Shown here: positions 32,109 to 43,336 of the stretch, one piece after another
How positions within the stretch are numbered: position 1 is the stretch's first letter
Layout of the letters: every line of letters starts with the position of its first letter
Assembly: GCA_949752735.1 (NCBI GenBank)
Contig: OX457047.1
Span: forward strand, 6,638,266 to 6,702,265
From: Lumbricus terrestris
Taxonomy: Eukaryota > Annelida > Clitellata > Crassiclitellata > Lumbricidae
Reading direction: 5' to 3'
DNA: 64,000 nt
The notes under the pieces: generated by a model
Database searches by the model: none
Told to the model about the DNA's origin: nothing
What the model saw: the letters and a program-made list of their open reading frames with translations, nothing else
Program-made: the position numbers and the translations under genes

Positions 32109-32831
32109 AATCATGGAGTTCGCATGAACGACGAAATCAACGCAGCTGTCATAACGTCATGACACGTCACCATCACCCCAACAGTAAAAATTCAATTTTC
32201 GTTTAATCAAGACTTTCTCATGGCAGTACGCAGCCTGTTTCAAATTAACAAATTAAGCTGCAATTGCTATTGCTATTTCCGCGATGAGTCGAACAGTTGC
32301 TTTCGACTGAGTGAGTATTAGGTAATGTCATCGGGCCTCTTACAATTCAAAAATCGAACTGGATGCTAGAAGTGATTGCTTCAAGCCCACTCTTTTTAAA
32401 CAAAGTCAGCTAATATTATTTTATGCCCGAGCCACGTGATCGCATCACTATAAGGCAGCCTATAGCACTGATTGTATGCAGAACGAACATTCGTCCAATG
32501 CAAACAGCCTTTGAATGTCAGCCCACTGAATCGTTGCCGTTGTTTGTTGCTATTGCAACACTGTGTTTGGGCATTAAGATTATTGCAAAGAGATTCTCGC
32601 GTTGTGTGTTGTCCGTTTGCTGTGGATTGGCCTTTCTAAACTCGCTCACAGATCTTATCTGAAGGCACTACTGTTTCTGCCCGTTGACCTATAAGAAATT
32701 TAGCTTTTGCAGGATGCTTCGTACTGGGAGCGCTTCTGCGCAGGTTATATGGAAGGTGCGCTGTATGAAAATTAATGGTACTAATTGCACCGAATTCCTG
32801 GGTGCTCTAGAGTCTAGATAACGGTGACGAC

Positions 32832-32912
32832 CCGTCAAAAGAGCGCCGACAAAGAGCGCCGACAAAAGAGCGACCCGACAAAAGAGCGCCTGACAAAGAA
32901 GCGCCTTCTTAA
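32832..32912. repeat. AAAGAGCGCC tandem repeat
   Basis: About six imperfect copies of AAAAGAGCGCCGAC. Similar in style to the ends of the foldback element; no inverted partner was found. The rest of 32110-33360 shows no gene. Confidence 0.6.
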
Positions 32913-33370
32913 TTGAAGTCTGTCTACGTACCTGACTTGGCGACTAGAAAACGAATTCTTACGAAAAATGTACAAACTGTTTTTAATCTTAGTGGTTCAA
33001 TGTAAAAACATTTCTTTATTCAGAGTTTTACGTCGTCCTGGGATATAATATTATTGTCGCTTTGCCAGACAGATTATTTATATTTCAGTGCAGTGAAAAG
33101 GTTATTTATAGTTACCAAAGAATGCCATTATGAAAGGTATCATATGCTCAGTTGCAGACCCCCGCATTCCAAGTTTAAAACAACGTTATATACAAGCATG
33201 TCCATTAATGGGCAGAAATAATCAGAATATAGCACACGAGTAATGAACTTTCTTAGCGCAATCGAAGCAAATAATGCGTTGTCTGCCCTTGAGAAGGCTA
33301 CAGCTGCTCAAAGATGGGGTATCCTTTTAGGGACATATATCCCATCCGACATTGTCGGTTAACTTTAAGA

Positions 33371-34750
33371 CAGCGGTTCTCAACCTGTGGGTCGCGATCC
33401 CCACGGGGGTCGCCTGACGATTTCCCAGGGGTCGCCTGGACCCTTCAGAATTTTGCAAAAGATGTAGGCCTACACATGGAATAGCAATTACAACGCTATC
33501 CACTATGCTATAGCAACCTAATATAAATCTATTCATATGCTTTTGCTATGAATTATTAATTTTATAGATTGCGACAGCTTATTTAAATTTTGCCATTCTA
33601 GTTTAAAATGCAAATTTCCCATTTACTATCTTAGAAATTGGGCTGACCGCTAGTTAGGCCTATAACATGGGCGGACACATTGGGAAACCGTAAGACGGTC
33701 CCCCGAAAGATGACAGCTTAAAATGCTACCATTAGTGTAAAAGGGTAAAACAAATTAAACAATGGAAGGGGACATTTATTGAAGTCTCAACCATGTCTTT
33801 CAGCACTGAAATTATGAGAACAAATTGATGAGATTATATCTTTCCGTGTGACCATTGCAGTGTGATTTTTTTAAAATTATGCAATGGGAGGACACTTTTT
33901 AAAGATATTAAACCACGACTATCAACACGGAAATGCCGAGCAATTTCGTTTAAACGACAGCAAGAAATGATATCACTGCAATGTGGAAATTCAAAAAGTC
34001 GTCGACAATTGGGCAATCCTCTCCTCAAAGCTCGGAAATGGCGAGCAATTTCGTTTAAACGACAGCATGAAATCATATAACTGCAGTGTGGAAATTCAAA
34101 AAGTCGTCGACAATTGGGCAATCCTCTCCTCAAACCTTTCCCCCTGTTCGGGGCATTCCTAAAAGAGCACAAGTACGGTTCATGAAATCGATCGCATCCT
34201 TAAATGAATCAGGTAGGCCTTTAAGTGAAAAGAGTGTTAAGAACTTTGGACCATGCAATTCTCAGAGTAGCCTATTGCTTAGCTTTTTACCTACGTTTTA
34301 TCGGTCGATTCGATGAAACCCAACAACTAAACTGATGCGCCATTCGGATGCTAAACATCCTAACTAAGCAGGAAAGCATGATCAGTATTTTTAGGGAAAA
34401 ACTGATCACTCCGAGAAGACACAGTTGAGAATGGTGGGGGCGAGTTTGGGAGCCTCCAGCAGCAAGACGTGGCAGTTGATGATGCGCCACAAACTGAATA
34501 GATTTGTGAAACCTCAACTTCAAACTGCCGAATAGATAGCTCTCAGAATCGCCATCACGACCCAGGAAACCACACACAATTGCCAAAAGCAGTTTCGAAT
34601 TTTGAAGTGTACAGGTAAAGGTTTAACAATGGACAATGGTAAAAAATGCAGTGACGGCGGGGTAACTTGATACATTTTGTTATTGGGGGTCGTCACAACT
34701 ATCAAAATCTTACCAAGGGGTCGCCGCACTAAAAAGGTTGAGAACCGCTG
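33371..34750. mobile_element. Non-autonomous hAT-type element, 1380 bp
   Basis: Inverted ends CAGCGGTTCTCAACC and GGTTGAGAACCGCTG, flanked by an 8-bp target duplication CTTTAAGA at 33363-33370 and 34751-34758, as expected for hAT transposition. Inside are GTCGCGATCCCCACGGGGG and two copies of a roughly 114-bp repeat (about 33935-34130) with AATTCAAAAAGTCGTCGAC. No transposase frame. Confidence 0.85.
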
Positions 34751-34821
34751 CTTTAAGACATCCTGCAGCCTTCTTCGAACACCAGCACCAGCAAATTAGC
34801 CTTAACGATAAGCCTGTAGAC

Positions 34822-34850
34822 GTAGTTCATTCGACACTGTATGATTCACA
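34822..34850 (-). other. B-type tail remnant
   Basis: In - sense AATCATACAGTGTCGAATG, like the B distal end. About 150 nt downstream of P33. Confidence 0.3.
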
Positions 34851-34999
34851 CGCCGTGACAGCAGTATCTAATGCAAATTTATCAAAAGCATTATTCCACA
34901 TAAATTGTTTCAAAAGTAACACAACAACAATATTAATAATGTTTTCATATTATTTCATCACAGCGGCCATAGCCCATTGATTTTTGACGCTTCTTAAAC

Positions 35000-35037
35000 C
35001 TATATTACCTCGAAGTCATCAGTTTGAAGGTGTTCAA
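35000..35037 (-). promoter_or_regulatory. PSE/TATA-like promoter P33
   Basis: Core CTTGAACACCTTCAA, slot AATATAG at 19 nt. Confidence 0.6.
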
Positions 35038-35116
35038 GCACAGTGTTTTGTTGGTCGAAAAATTACACGCGTTTAAAGCTTTATAATTATAAGCAACCAT
35101 GGTCGTTGACTTATGC

Positions 35117-35857
35117 GCGTCTTCTGCTTTCAGAATGTAAGTAAGTAAAAGTAAGTATTTTCTTTATTACTCCACTTGCAAACGCACAATGGGACACAGA
35201 ACATCATTATAATACATAGAAGTACTAATAGGTAATAAAAATGTGCAAATTATAATCAAAAGTTAAATATAATATAATTACTAAACTATCATCGACAAAC
35301 AAGCTAACTATATAACATTCTGGTGATAAATCCCTTTGCAATCAACGAATCACAACGTGGTATTTCAAGATTGTGTGATCGGGGCCTAAGGGAGTAACCA
35401 GTTACACGTTCAGGTGGAAGAAGATAATGGAGGACATGCCCGGGGTCACAGAGGATAGAAGAAAAGAGGGATACATCTGCCTTAGAACATAACATGTCAA
35501 AAGTAGGGGTGTTAGAGGGCAAAAAACCATGTCTTATCAACTTTCTAATAATAGCGGACAGACGACTCCTCTGACCCTCATTTGCAAAACCCCACCATGC
35601 TGGTGAAGAATAAAGCATTCGCGCAACAGTGGTGGAACGCACAACATCATGGAGTCGGCTGCCTGTCAAACCATGTGAAACAAGGACACGAAGTGCATAA
35701 AATGACTGCTTTGCTTTACAGACAATGTTATCAATGTGCTCAGAAAAACCCAATCTATATGGAAGCGTAATACCCAGAACCTTGACTGCATTAACTCGTT
35801 CAATCCCTGTAATGGGGGAGGGCAATCAGAAGTTTTGGAACGGGGACACAGAGTCAA
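35117..35857 (-). pseudogene. LINE 3' end, 173-aa C-terminus
   Basis: The frame 35304-35825 holds TGIERVNAVKVLGITL, HVLHYLLPPERVTGYSLRPR and AKGFITRMLYS, the C-terminal region of a non-LTR ORF2 with a family signature LLPP..YxLRPRxHN. The frame breaks upstream near 35825 (SKTSDCPPP). The 3' UTR TTTATTACTCCACTTGCAA and GTAAGTAAGTAAAAGTAAG tail match fragments at 16537 and 53836. Confidence 0.7.
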
Positions 35858-36298
35858 TTACAGCTGCATAGATGAATTCAATGGCGATTTGAATTTCTAA
35901 CATAATAATATTGTGGATGACCATTAGAATCCCAAGAAACTTCATTTTCGTTGTTTCAATTTCAAATGCCTATAGATCAAGAAATGATTGTCTGATTAAT
36001 TGAAATACAGATTTTGGAAGCCGAGATATACTTTATTTTCACAAATACTCCTTTATTATCCAACTCTATTCGTCATGCTGCATGGTTGTTTGGGCTTCTA
36101 ACTGCTCCTCTCAACTTCCATGACTACTCTCGTTATATCACAAAAGAGCTGCATAAATTCTCATGGGATTTCGAAACATTCTGATCTTCAACTCCTGTTA
36201 TCTTACAAAGAGTCATCAACCTCGAACAGTTGGTTTAGATTAAGAAGCTTTCAGCCGTCAAATTTTGTCAAACACTCGATACTACGAGTCAACTTCAT

Positions 36299-36336
36299 TT
36301 AGACACCTTTAATTTGTTTAAGAAGAGGTCTTAGCT
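36299..36336 (+). promoter_or_regulatory. PSE-like core P34, TATA displaced
   Basis: Consensus core TTAGACACCTTTAAT. No TATA at 19 nt; TTATAG lies at 36344, just before the LINE fragment. Confidence 0.4.
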
Positions 36337-36349
36337 GCAATTATTATAG

Positions 36350-37240
36350 AGGACATGAAAAACGGCAAGGCAGAAGGAATTGATAACATCCCAATAGAAA
36401 TGCTGAGTAACCTAGGAGACAAAGCTATGAATGAAGTGGTGCAACTATGCCAGGACATATATGACACAGGAGAATGGCCAGAGGACTTTCTACAGACCAT
36501 AGTTATACCACTACAGAAGAAAAGGAATGCAATAAACTGTGAGGACCATCGTACTATAAGTCTCCTTACACACGCATCAAAGATACTGCTAAGGATAATA
36601 ACAAAAAGACTGCAGACAAAAGCGGAAACGGATAAGTGCTTAGGAGAGGAACAATATGGGTTCAGGAAGGGCAGAGGGACAAGAGATGTAGTGGCAGCGC
36701 TGAGAGTAATAGCAGAAAGAAGCATTCAGCATGGACAAGATATTTACATCTGCTTCGTCGACTACGAAAAAGCTTTTGACAGAGTGGACTGGAAGAAATT
36801 GATGGGAATACTGAGACGAATAGGGGTGGACTGGCGAGAAAGAAGATTGATAGGCAATCTATACATGGGGCAAAGAGTAAAGATGGAGAATTCTCAGAGC
36901 CGGCAAAAATAGGAAGAGGAGTGAGGCAATGATGCCCACTGTCACCAATTCTATTCAACATCTATATTGAAGAAATTGTCAGAGAAACGCTGGAGGAGCT
37001 GGAGGAGGGGGTAAAAGTGGGTGGGAAAATGGTGCAAGCATTGAGATTTGCAGACGACCCCAGGCGATGTTGGCAGGCAGTCAAGAGGGTCTACAAATGA
37101 TGATGGACCGCTTAAATAGAATATCGCTGAACTACGACATGAAAATTAACATAAAGAAAACAAAGGTGATGAAGATAAGTAAGAGAGGAGAAGAAACGGT
37201 AGACATAACATTAAATGGTAGACCTGCGTGAGAGGGGTCG
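36350..37240 (+). pseudogene. LINE reverse transcriptase fragment, frameshifted
   Basis: The frame 36355-36912 carries KNGKAEGIDNIPIEML (finger region), CEDHRTISLLTHASKIL (62-78), QYGFRKGRGTRD (100-111) and FVDYEKAFDRVDW (134-146), reverse transcriptase blocks of an RTE-like non-LTR element. After a frame change it continues GVRQ-stop-CPLSPILFNIYIEEI, ALRFADD with a further shift just after it, and MKINIKKTKVMKISKR. Both ends are missing and there are at least two frame breaks and one stop. Confidence 0.8.
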
Positions 37241-37324
37241 TATATCGGTAAGTTATTTTATTCCAACAAACTGCATATTGTTTTCGACAAATTGATTCCA
37301 ATGCATGGGTTAGAAAAGTTTCGA

Positions 37325-37362
37325 TTTATAAAACCAAAACTAACATATTTGAAGGTGTCTAA
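37325..37362 (-). promoter_or_regulatory. PSE/TATA-like promoter P35
   Basis: Core ATTTAGACACCTTCAA, slot TTATAAA at 19 nt. The LINE fragment lies where an A element would be expected. Confidence 0.6.
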
Positions 37363-37699
37363 ATATACGCAATAATTGTAATTGCTTTAACATGCGTTAC
37401 GAAAACCGATCAAATTAATAATACAATTTCTCATTTTGTCATATCTGGCATTTCTTCCCGAAACATTTATTTCTCTTTAACGAATTAACAACTAAGCTAG
37501 GTTCTTTCTAATGATAATATTAGGCCTATAGCTCTCTCTTTATCAGAGCTGTGCTGGTAAATCTTGAGGTCAGTACTGTACACGCTGACCGGGAGAAAAG
37601 TCGACCTTTTTTGTCATCCGCCGAGAAATTTCCCCGTTTTCTCTGTCGGAAATATCTGAGAACCTTTTTTTAGTCTTTCGATCCGAATTACGTGAAAAT

Positions 37700-37865
37700 A
37701 CACCTGAATATCCTCTGCCTTTCTCGCGCGTATACCCACACGCTCTTTGTGAGGTGAGTATACGCTGTATACCCGCGTATACCCTGGTTTTTCTGCGGTG
37801 AGTATACGATGCCGTTTTTATCCCGGAGGTAAGTATACGCCGTATACCCGCGTATACCCTTGAAT
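37700..37865. repeat. GTATACCCGCGTATACCC repeat
   Basis: Three diverged copies of GTGAGTATACGCYGTATAC plus CCGCGTATACCC, with a period near 60 bp. Confidence 0.7.
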
Positions 37866-37894
37866 GCAGCCCTGCTCTTTATCACATTTTGACT

Positions 37895-37990
37895 GTTGTT
37901 CAACGACACTGCGTCATAGAAAACATATGCTTTGCCTTCTCTTTGTCCAGGCTTTGGATTGGCAATGCCGCAGGTAGGGCAGATGTTTTA
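37895..37990 (-). other. B-type element B13
   Basis: In + reading TTCAACGACACTGCGTC, GTCCAGGCTTTGGATTGGC. Confidence 0.4.
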
Positions 37991-38267
37991 TCTCTCCATA
38001 AGGTATTTCATTCATGCAAACCACACTTTGCAAGTTTATTCTGACTCAGTTGAGATATTGAATTTGGATCATAATAGCTTACGAAACAATTGATTTTAAA
38101 CAAAGGTTTTAATGAGGTACTGGTGAGAAATTTTAAATGTCTAGTTCGAACAATGACGACGTTGTTCAATTCTTGTTCCATCAAAATCATGATGGCAACA
38201 TACCTAATCATCAAGTCTGGGCTGAGTCATACTTGCGATTGTAGTAGGCTAATTATAGTAATTGCAT

Positions 38268-38365
38268 TTTATTGTCACTGTGTGGTAACAAAGTCCATTA
38301 AGCGATGCCCTCCTTCTTTATCCAGGCTTGGGACTGGCACTGGCAGAGTTCAACCAGCGTCGGAG
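38268..38365 (-). other. B-type element B14, well preserved
   Basis: In + reading TTGTCACTGTGTGGTAACA, AAGTCCATTAAGCGATGCCC, TATCCAGGCTTGGGACTGGC, ACTGGCAGAGTTCAACCAGC. P36 begins 9 bp to its right. Confidence 0.55.
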
Positions 38366-38373
38366 TTAATGTG

Positions 38374-38411
38374 CGATTGGCTACGTAAAAAATGATTTCA
38401 AAGGTGTTTTA
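38374..38411 (-). promoter_or_regulatory. PSE-like core P36, no TATA
   Basis: Core ATAAAACACCTTTG; slot CCAATCG. B14 follows at once, so no A fits between. Confidence 0.4.
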
Positions 38412-38502
38412 TTCGCAATCGTACTATAACGCGCATATTAAGCCACTGATAAACGACAGCTTTTGACAACAGAGTTCGTGCTTTGTCCACTTATTTATCT
38501 AA

Positions 38503-38545
38503 TTACTAGCTGGGGAACCCGGCGTTGCCCGGGAAATTTAGGATT
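38503..38545 (+). repeat. CTAGCTGGGG..GGCGTTGCCCGG repeat start
   Basis: CTAGCTGGGGAACCCGGCG, also at 46573. The paired downstream segment (38940-39260) recurs at 54410-54740. Family not identified. Confidence 0.55.
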
Positions 38546-38639
38546 CGATCCGCTCCGGCCACAACCCCAACACACAACACACCACCACACTCCGACCTCT
38601 ACCAGTACGCCATCGGAGAAATTTGGGTTTGAAGAAAAT

Positions 38640-38862
38640 TTACACCACATCCTACCCCCACCCCTTCCACCCCACCCCTCCCACCCCACCACCCCACTCC
38701 ACCCCACCCCCACTCCACCCCCCTCCACCCCACAACTCCACCCCAACCCCACTCCACTCCACCCCACCCCCCACCCATCCCCAACCCCACCCCTCGACCC
38801 CCTACGCCACCCCACCCCACCACCTCCACCCCTCACCTCCATCCCACACCTCCACCTTCACC
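38640..38862. repeat. CCCCAC polypyrimidine-like tract
   Basis: About 220 bp of CCACCCC-type sequence with almost no G on +, so - is G-rich and could form quadruplexes. All frames over it are artefacts. Confidence 0.9.
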
Positions 38863-38867
38863 TAACT

Positions 38868-38907
38868 TTAGACACCTTTAAAACGGTTAAAATTATTGCT
38901 TTTATAC
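38868..38907 (+). promoter_or_regulatory. PSE/TATA-like promoter P37
   Basis: Core TTAGACACCTTTAAAA, TTTATAC at 20-21 nt. Embedded in the unclassified repeat; the copy at 54410 lacks this part. Confidence 0.55.
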
Positions 38908-38939
38908 GTGGCAAGCGACTGAAAATTTCTAGCGAAAAT

Positions 38940-39262
38940 CAGTGTTTTTGACCCCCGCACCCTGGCCCCCTGGTGGTAGAGATTTTCCAACCACTTATCC
39001 GGGGGGTTCTGATGGACCTCTATCTAGGAAAAAAAATTCAAATCAATAGCTGAAATTTTTTGAAAAAAATGGGGGTTTCGTTCCCCACCCTGGCCCCCAT
39101 GGTGGTAGAGAATCGCCAACCCCTCGACTTTGCGTCTCGTGCCGAGACCTACACAGTAGTGAAGGTTTGGAGTGAAAAGCTCAAAAACTGTGAGCGTGCA
39201 TTCTGGGCAAAGTCCGGCCGCCACCCACATAGCCAAGTCCTTTCTATAGATATAGATTATGA
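38940..39262 (+). repeat. Unclassified dispersed repeat, copy 1
   Basis: CCCTGGCCCCCTGGTGGTAG, GGGGGTTTCGTTCCCCACCC, GAGTGAAAAGCTCAAAAACT, AGCCAAGTCCTTTCTATAG. The second copy is at 54410-54740. Confidence 0.7.
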
Positions 39263-39382
39263 GCATTTAAACTTGTTTTATTTTTGTTTCTGTAGAATTC
39301 ATCCAAATCTGAATCGGCTTAAGTGTGCTTGATTGTGATCGTCGAACCAATACGGTTCAAGTTGCCTTGCCTTGCCTTGCCC

Positions 39383-39600
39383 TCAACCATCCTCGACACG
39401 AGGGTTGGTCGCATTTTGGACAGTTCTTCTCCATCCTCTCCTGTCTTCGGTTGCTCTCAACAATTGCTCTGTTGATAATCCCGTCCATTCACACATGTTG
39501 TCCCACCACCTCTTCCTAGGTCTTCCTCTTGATCTTGCTCCCGGAACCGTTCCTTGCATAATCTCCTTCTCCACGGTTCAAGTAGCACAAGATATCGCTA
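39383..39600 (-). pseudogene. LINE ORF2 C-terminal remnant
   Basis: VEKEIMQGTVPGARSRGRPR, KRWWDNMCEWTGLS, the GRPRKRW-type C-terminus. No reverse transcriptase. Confidence 0.65.
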
Positions 39601-39758
39601 TACTTGCTACATCCGCCCTCTCTAGCAACCTGATATTTATGCGATTGATATATCTGGACAAACCATCTTACTAGAGTACTAGACGCAGCGCTCGTGAAAA
39701 AGCTGGTGCATGCCATAATCCCGTCCATTCACACATGTTGTCCCACCACCTCTTGCTA
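39476..39758. repeat. 44-bp direct duplication
   Basis: CCCGTCCATTCACACATGTT and its flanks occur at 39480 and again at 39720, the second copy joined to the MITE-like segment that follows. Confidence 0.75.
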
Positions 39759-39759
39759 C

Positions 39760-40320
39760 CCCAAGCATGTTCATCGTATATTTTTTTCATACTTGTGAAG
39801 TCGCTGCAACCTTAATATTTCATGTAATTGTTTGCTTTTATGCCAGGGTGCTTTTCCTGAAAAAGTTTTTAAAAAACACGGTGCAAAAGTTTTAATGATT
39901 TTTTCTTCTGGGTCCATGGGACCCCCAATTTTTTTTTTTTTGATTGTAAGTAGCGTTTATTAAATTAATGTTCTACGATTATAATGACAAAATACTAATC
40001 ACTCGCCGCATCTTAAAAAAATAACCGTTGACATAATACCTTTAGAACGTATCTTACAGTGCTATATATTTAATAAAACGCGTTTAATTTTTGCTCACCG
40101 TTTTCTTGAACTCATTAACCCTCAACAGCTAAGCTGGGGTCCATGCGGACCCCAGGCATGTTCATTGTATATTTTTTCATACTTGTGAAGTCGCTGCAAC
40201 CTTAATATTTCATGTAATTGTTTGCTTTTATGCCAGGGTGCTTTTCCTGAAAAAGTTTTTAAAAAACACGGTGCAAAAGTTTTAATGATTTTTTTCTTCT
40301 GGGTCCATGGGACCCCAAAA
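39760..40320. mobile_element. Second piggyBac-like MITE family, duplicated
   Basis: TTAACCCTCAACAGCTAAGC at 40116, followed by the palindrome TGGGGTCCATGCGGACCCCA. The 175-bp internal segment (CTTGTGAAGTCGCTGCAACC onward) occurs at 39780 and 40170. Both copies end with a GGGTCCATGGGACCC palindrome. Confidence 0.6.
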
Positions 40321-40377
40321 ATTACGTGTGATTTTCATAAGTTTTTTTTCCCAAATTTCAATATCAAAAATGTAAAA

Positions 40378-40912
40378 ACAGACTGACAGACAGACGGATA
40401 GAAAGACAGATGGACAGACATACAGAGACAGAGAGAGGGGAGAGAATGAAAACGAGAGAGACAGGGAGACAGAAAACTGACAGACGGACGGGTGGACAAG
40501 CAGACAGACAGGCAGGCAGGCAGGCAGACAAAAAGACCGACCGACAGACAGACAGAGAAAGACACAGAGAGAGAAAGAGACAGAGATAGACAGGGAGAGG
40601 GAGAGATAATGAAAGAGAGACAGACAGAGCGATACATACAGGAGACAGAAGACTGACCAGCAGACAAGCAGACAGACAGTCAGGCAGGCAGGCAGACAGA
40701 CAGACAGACGGACGGACAGAGACAGATAGACAGGCAGACGACGGACAGACAGACAAATAGACAGACAGACAGGCAAACACGCAGACAGACAGACGTACAG
40801 TCAGACAGATAGACAGACAGAAGACTGACAGACGGACGGACGGACTGACAAGCAGACAAGCAGACAGACAGACAGACAAGCAGGCAGACAGACAGACGGA
40901 CTATCTGTCTGT
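40378..40912. repeat. ACAG-type simple repeat, T-poor strand
   Basis: About 530 bp of GACAGACAGACAGG and GAGAGA variants with very little T on +. Overlapping C/S-rich frames are artefacts. Confidence 0.95.
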
Positions 40913-41302
40913 CTGTTGACTACTGCAAAGTGGTGCTCCCGTGCGATGTGGACTCCATGCAAACAATTTCTATTGACCATGATATTATACATTTTGCTCA
41001 ATCCGCAACGACACTAAATTCAAACATTTTCTTTGCTTATAATTATAGTGAGTCTGCTATGACTTATGACGATCGAAGGATTTTTTGAAACGCAGAGTTA
41101 GTGTCTTAAGAAAGTATACTAATATATTGGCTTCGGGGAACGCGATGCAAAGGTGAATAAACCAAATCATAATTAATTAGTTTCCCGATTATCATTGCTT
41201 AACAACGTCTTTGACCGCCAAGCAAAAGCTATTGACACCGATCTCAATGTAAAGTTTAGGAGAGGAAACCGTTCCAGACAAGTGAAAAACTTACTAATAT
41301 TT

Positions 41303-41340
41303 TTATATAGCATCGGTATATACGAAATAAAGGTATCTAA
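41303..41340 (-). promoter_or_regulatory. PSE/TATA-like promoter P38
   Basis: Core CTTAGATACCTTTAT (one change), slot TATATAA. Confidence 0.5.
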
Positions 41341-41598
41341 GCAGATAAAAATTGCATTGTAAATTATTATGTAGAAGCCGTTTACGTTTCCTCCATGTAG
41401 GCCCACATCTTAGAAGGCTATAAGATAAGATAAGAATAGTCTTTAATGGACCAATTGTATCCGCATTTTGGTATACAGGCATGTTATAATAAGCAAACGT
41501 GCATCATTTCTATATCCATTCAATGCCAAAATGTAATGTTTTAAAATAGCACAAAATCCAAAAATCAATATAAATATGTTAATCAATACAAATAAATA

Positions 41599-41692
41599 GC
41601 TGCTCTTAAGTGCTGCAATACGCCGAGCAAATTTCTCTCCAGGGTAACGGCCTCTGTTGTCACAGACCCTGGTCAAATCGTATCCATCCACC
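41599..41692 (+). ncRNA. A-type hairpin element A10, promoter missing
   Basis: GCTCTTAAGTGCTGCAATAC, GCCGAGCAAATTTCTCT, stem CCAGGGT..ACCCTGG, tail ATCCATCC. A GATAAGATAAG LINE-type tail at 41420 lies where a promoter might have been. Confidence 0.45.
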
Positions 41693-41792
41693 AAATATGT
41701 TACAGCGGAATTTGGGACTAGCCTATTGATCAGTGACGTTGGTAGTGGGCAGGATTATCACACACTTGTCACTCCTCCTTTATACTGGTTTA

Positions 41793-41905
41793 GGATGGAT
41801 GCATCCGATTTGACCAGGGTCTATGACAACAGAGGCCGTTACCCTGGACAGAAATTTGCTCGGCATATTACAGCACTTAAGAGCAAGGTACTGAACCAGG
41901 TCACG
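41793..41905 (-). ncRNA. A-type hairpin element A11, full length
   Basis: In - sense ACCTGGTTCAGTACCTTGC, TCTTAAGTGCTGTAATATGC, AGCAAATTTCTGT, stem CCAGGGT..ACCCTGG. A diverged B-like CACTCCTCCTTTATACTGG is at 41766. P39 is 34 nt upstream. Confidence 0.55.
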
Positions 41906-41938
41906 ATAATAACTGGTTTAGGATTTGAACTGTCGGTT

Positions 41939-41976
41939 GATCTAGAATGTGATGCGCAGAAATAAAAGGTGTGTCC
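41939..41976 (-). promoter_or_regulatory. PSE-like promoter P39
   Basis: Core GGACACACCTTTTAT, slot CTAGATC (weak). Drives toward A11. Confidence 0.45.
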
Positions 41977-42094
41977 TAACAAACACAATAATATTATTCG
42001 ACGCACATCATCAGCGGCTTGTTTAAATAAGGTGCTTTTTCTTTTTTTCCTTTTTTTCCTTATTTATTTTCTATTTCTTTGGTTTTGAGAACTG

Positions 42095-42171
42095 TTACTA
42101 CAGTATTATTATGACAAACAAACTTGTTTCGAGGGCAGCGGCCTCTGTTGTCGTAAGCCCTCGTCAAATTT
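42095..42171 (+). ncRNA. A-type hairpin element A12, compensated stem
   Basis: CAGTATTATTATGACAAAC, then stem CGAGGGC..GCCCTCG, 7 bp and fully paired, in place of CCAGGGT..ACCCTGG. Three pairs differ on both arms. Loop AGCGGCCTCTGTTGTC. Confidence 0.55.
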
Positions 42172-42269
42172 GCAAAAAAGAAATACACGCGGAAGCGGTT
42201 TTTTGGACATTTTTAAATTTGGGGGATACAATTAATATGGGGGATACTCTATTTCGTGACAACGGAACT

Positions 42270-42660
42270 AAAATTGAACGAATGTTGAACCGCACGCAAC
42301 GACTTGGATGTCTTCCCGAACATACAGAAGCTAGCTGCTGGAGCAGATGCTGGGCTGCTTCGTAATGCAATGCCAAATGTCAATCACGTCCTGAAGAACC
42401 TTTTCTCACCTCCAGCAAAAACCACCTATAACATACGCCCCAGACTGCATCCTTTTGTCCTACCATGTCCCAGCACCGTGCCATTGCCAATGTAGGTCCC
42501 TCTATGTGGAAAGATCTCCCCACCGCTATCCGCAGTAAAATCTTTTTGGGGGGTGTCATCGTCAGCCTTTCGCTACTTGAAGTCTTTTTTATTTTCTTGG
42601 AACTTTCACGCTGAGAGCGCCTCCGAATAGCTATTCTGTAAGAGGCGCTTTATACTGATA
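42270..42660 (+). pseudogene. CR1/L2-like LINE 3' end, broken
   Basis: YNIRPRLHPFVLPCPSTV, then another frame resembling NVGPSMWKDLPTAIRS, UTR GAGAGCGCCTCCGAATAG and GAGGCGCTTTATA. At least one frame break. Confidence 0.6.
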
Positions 42661-42699
42661 TGCTTATATACAATGCAATTATTATTCCAGCGTGCAAAG

Positions 42700-42740
42700 T
42701 CATCCTTTGACAACAAGTATGCAGTGCGTTACTTTACAAA
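42700..42740 (-). ncRNA. A-type element, core remnant
   Basis: TTTGACAACAAGTATGC, the A loop word only, 40 nt downstream of P40. Confidence 0.25.
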
Positions 42741-42772
42741 CATCAGTCAACAAATTGACCTCGCTTGGTTTT

Positions 42773-42810
42773 ATTTATTTCATTTATATATTCGTAAAAG
42801 AGGTGTTTAA
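42773..42810 (-). promoter_or_regulatory. PSE/TATA-like promoter P40
   Basis: Core CTTAAACACCTCT, slot AATAAAT. Confidence 0.5.
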
Positions 42811-43336
42811 GAGAAGTTGTTTTGCATCCAACGTGCCTACCCAATTTACCTATTTGAATTTTGGTAGACGGCATATCAATAACGATTCTCGGCAAAATAA
42901 CGGGATCTGGCGAGATTCACCAAAGGCCACTTTGGAAATAAGTAAACTGTCGGTGTCGGTACATCAAAGGTATTAGCGGTGTTGATCAAAGGATCAGCCA
43001 ACCTCAAAGGCGTCGCGACTTAATTACGAAGATCACGCGTCGCCTTTCGATGACGTAATCAGTTGTAATTAAAGCGGAAGATTCTGCGCATGGAATGAAA
43101 ACATTGAAGGAGGCAGAGAGACAGAAACAGAGAGACAGAGACAGAGACAGACAGACAGACAGACAGAAAAACAACAGAGACAAACAACAAAATTCTTCAA
43201 TAGTCTGTTATTATTTAGACTTCAAGTTCACACGGCCATGTATGACTACAGATTTCGCTCCAGACATCTGGTTTCCATGGAAACTGGATCTCAATTTGAC
43301 TCCACGGAAAAACCTAACGACACTTAATTTTTTTTT

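Noticed and set aside
38463..38951. Pro/Thr-rich 162-aa + and Gly-rich - frames
   Set aside because: Readings of the CCCCAC tract.
40282..41001. Long C/S/V/L-rich - frames resembling membrane proteins
   Set aside because: Readings of the ACAG simple repeat.
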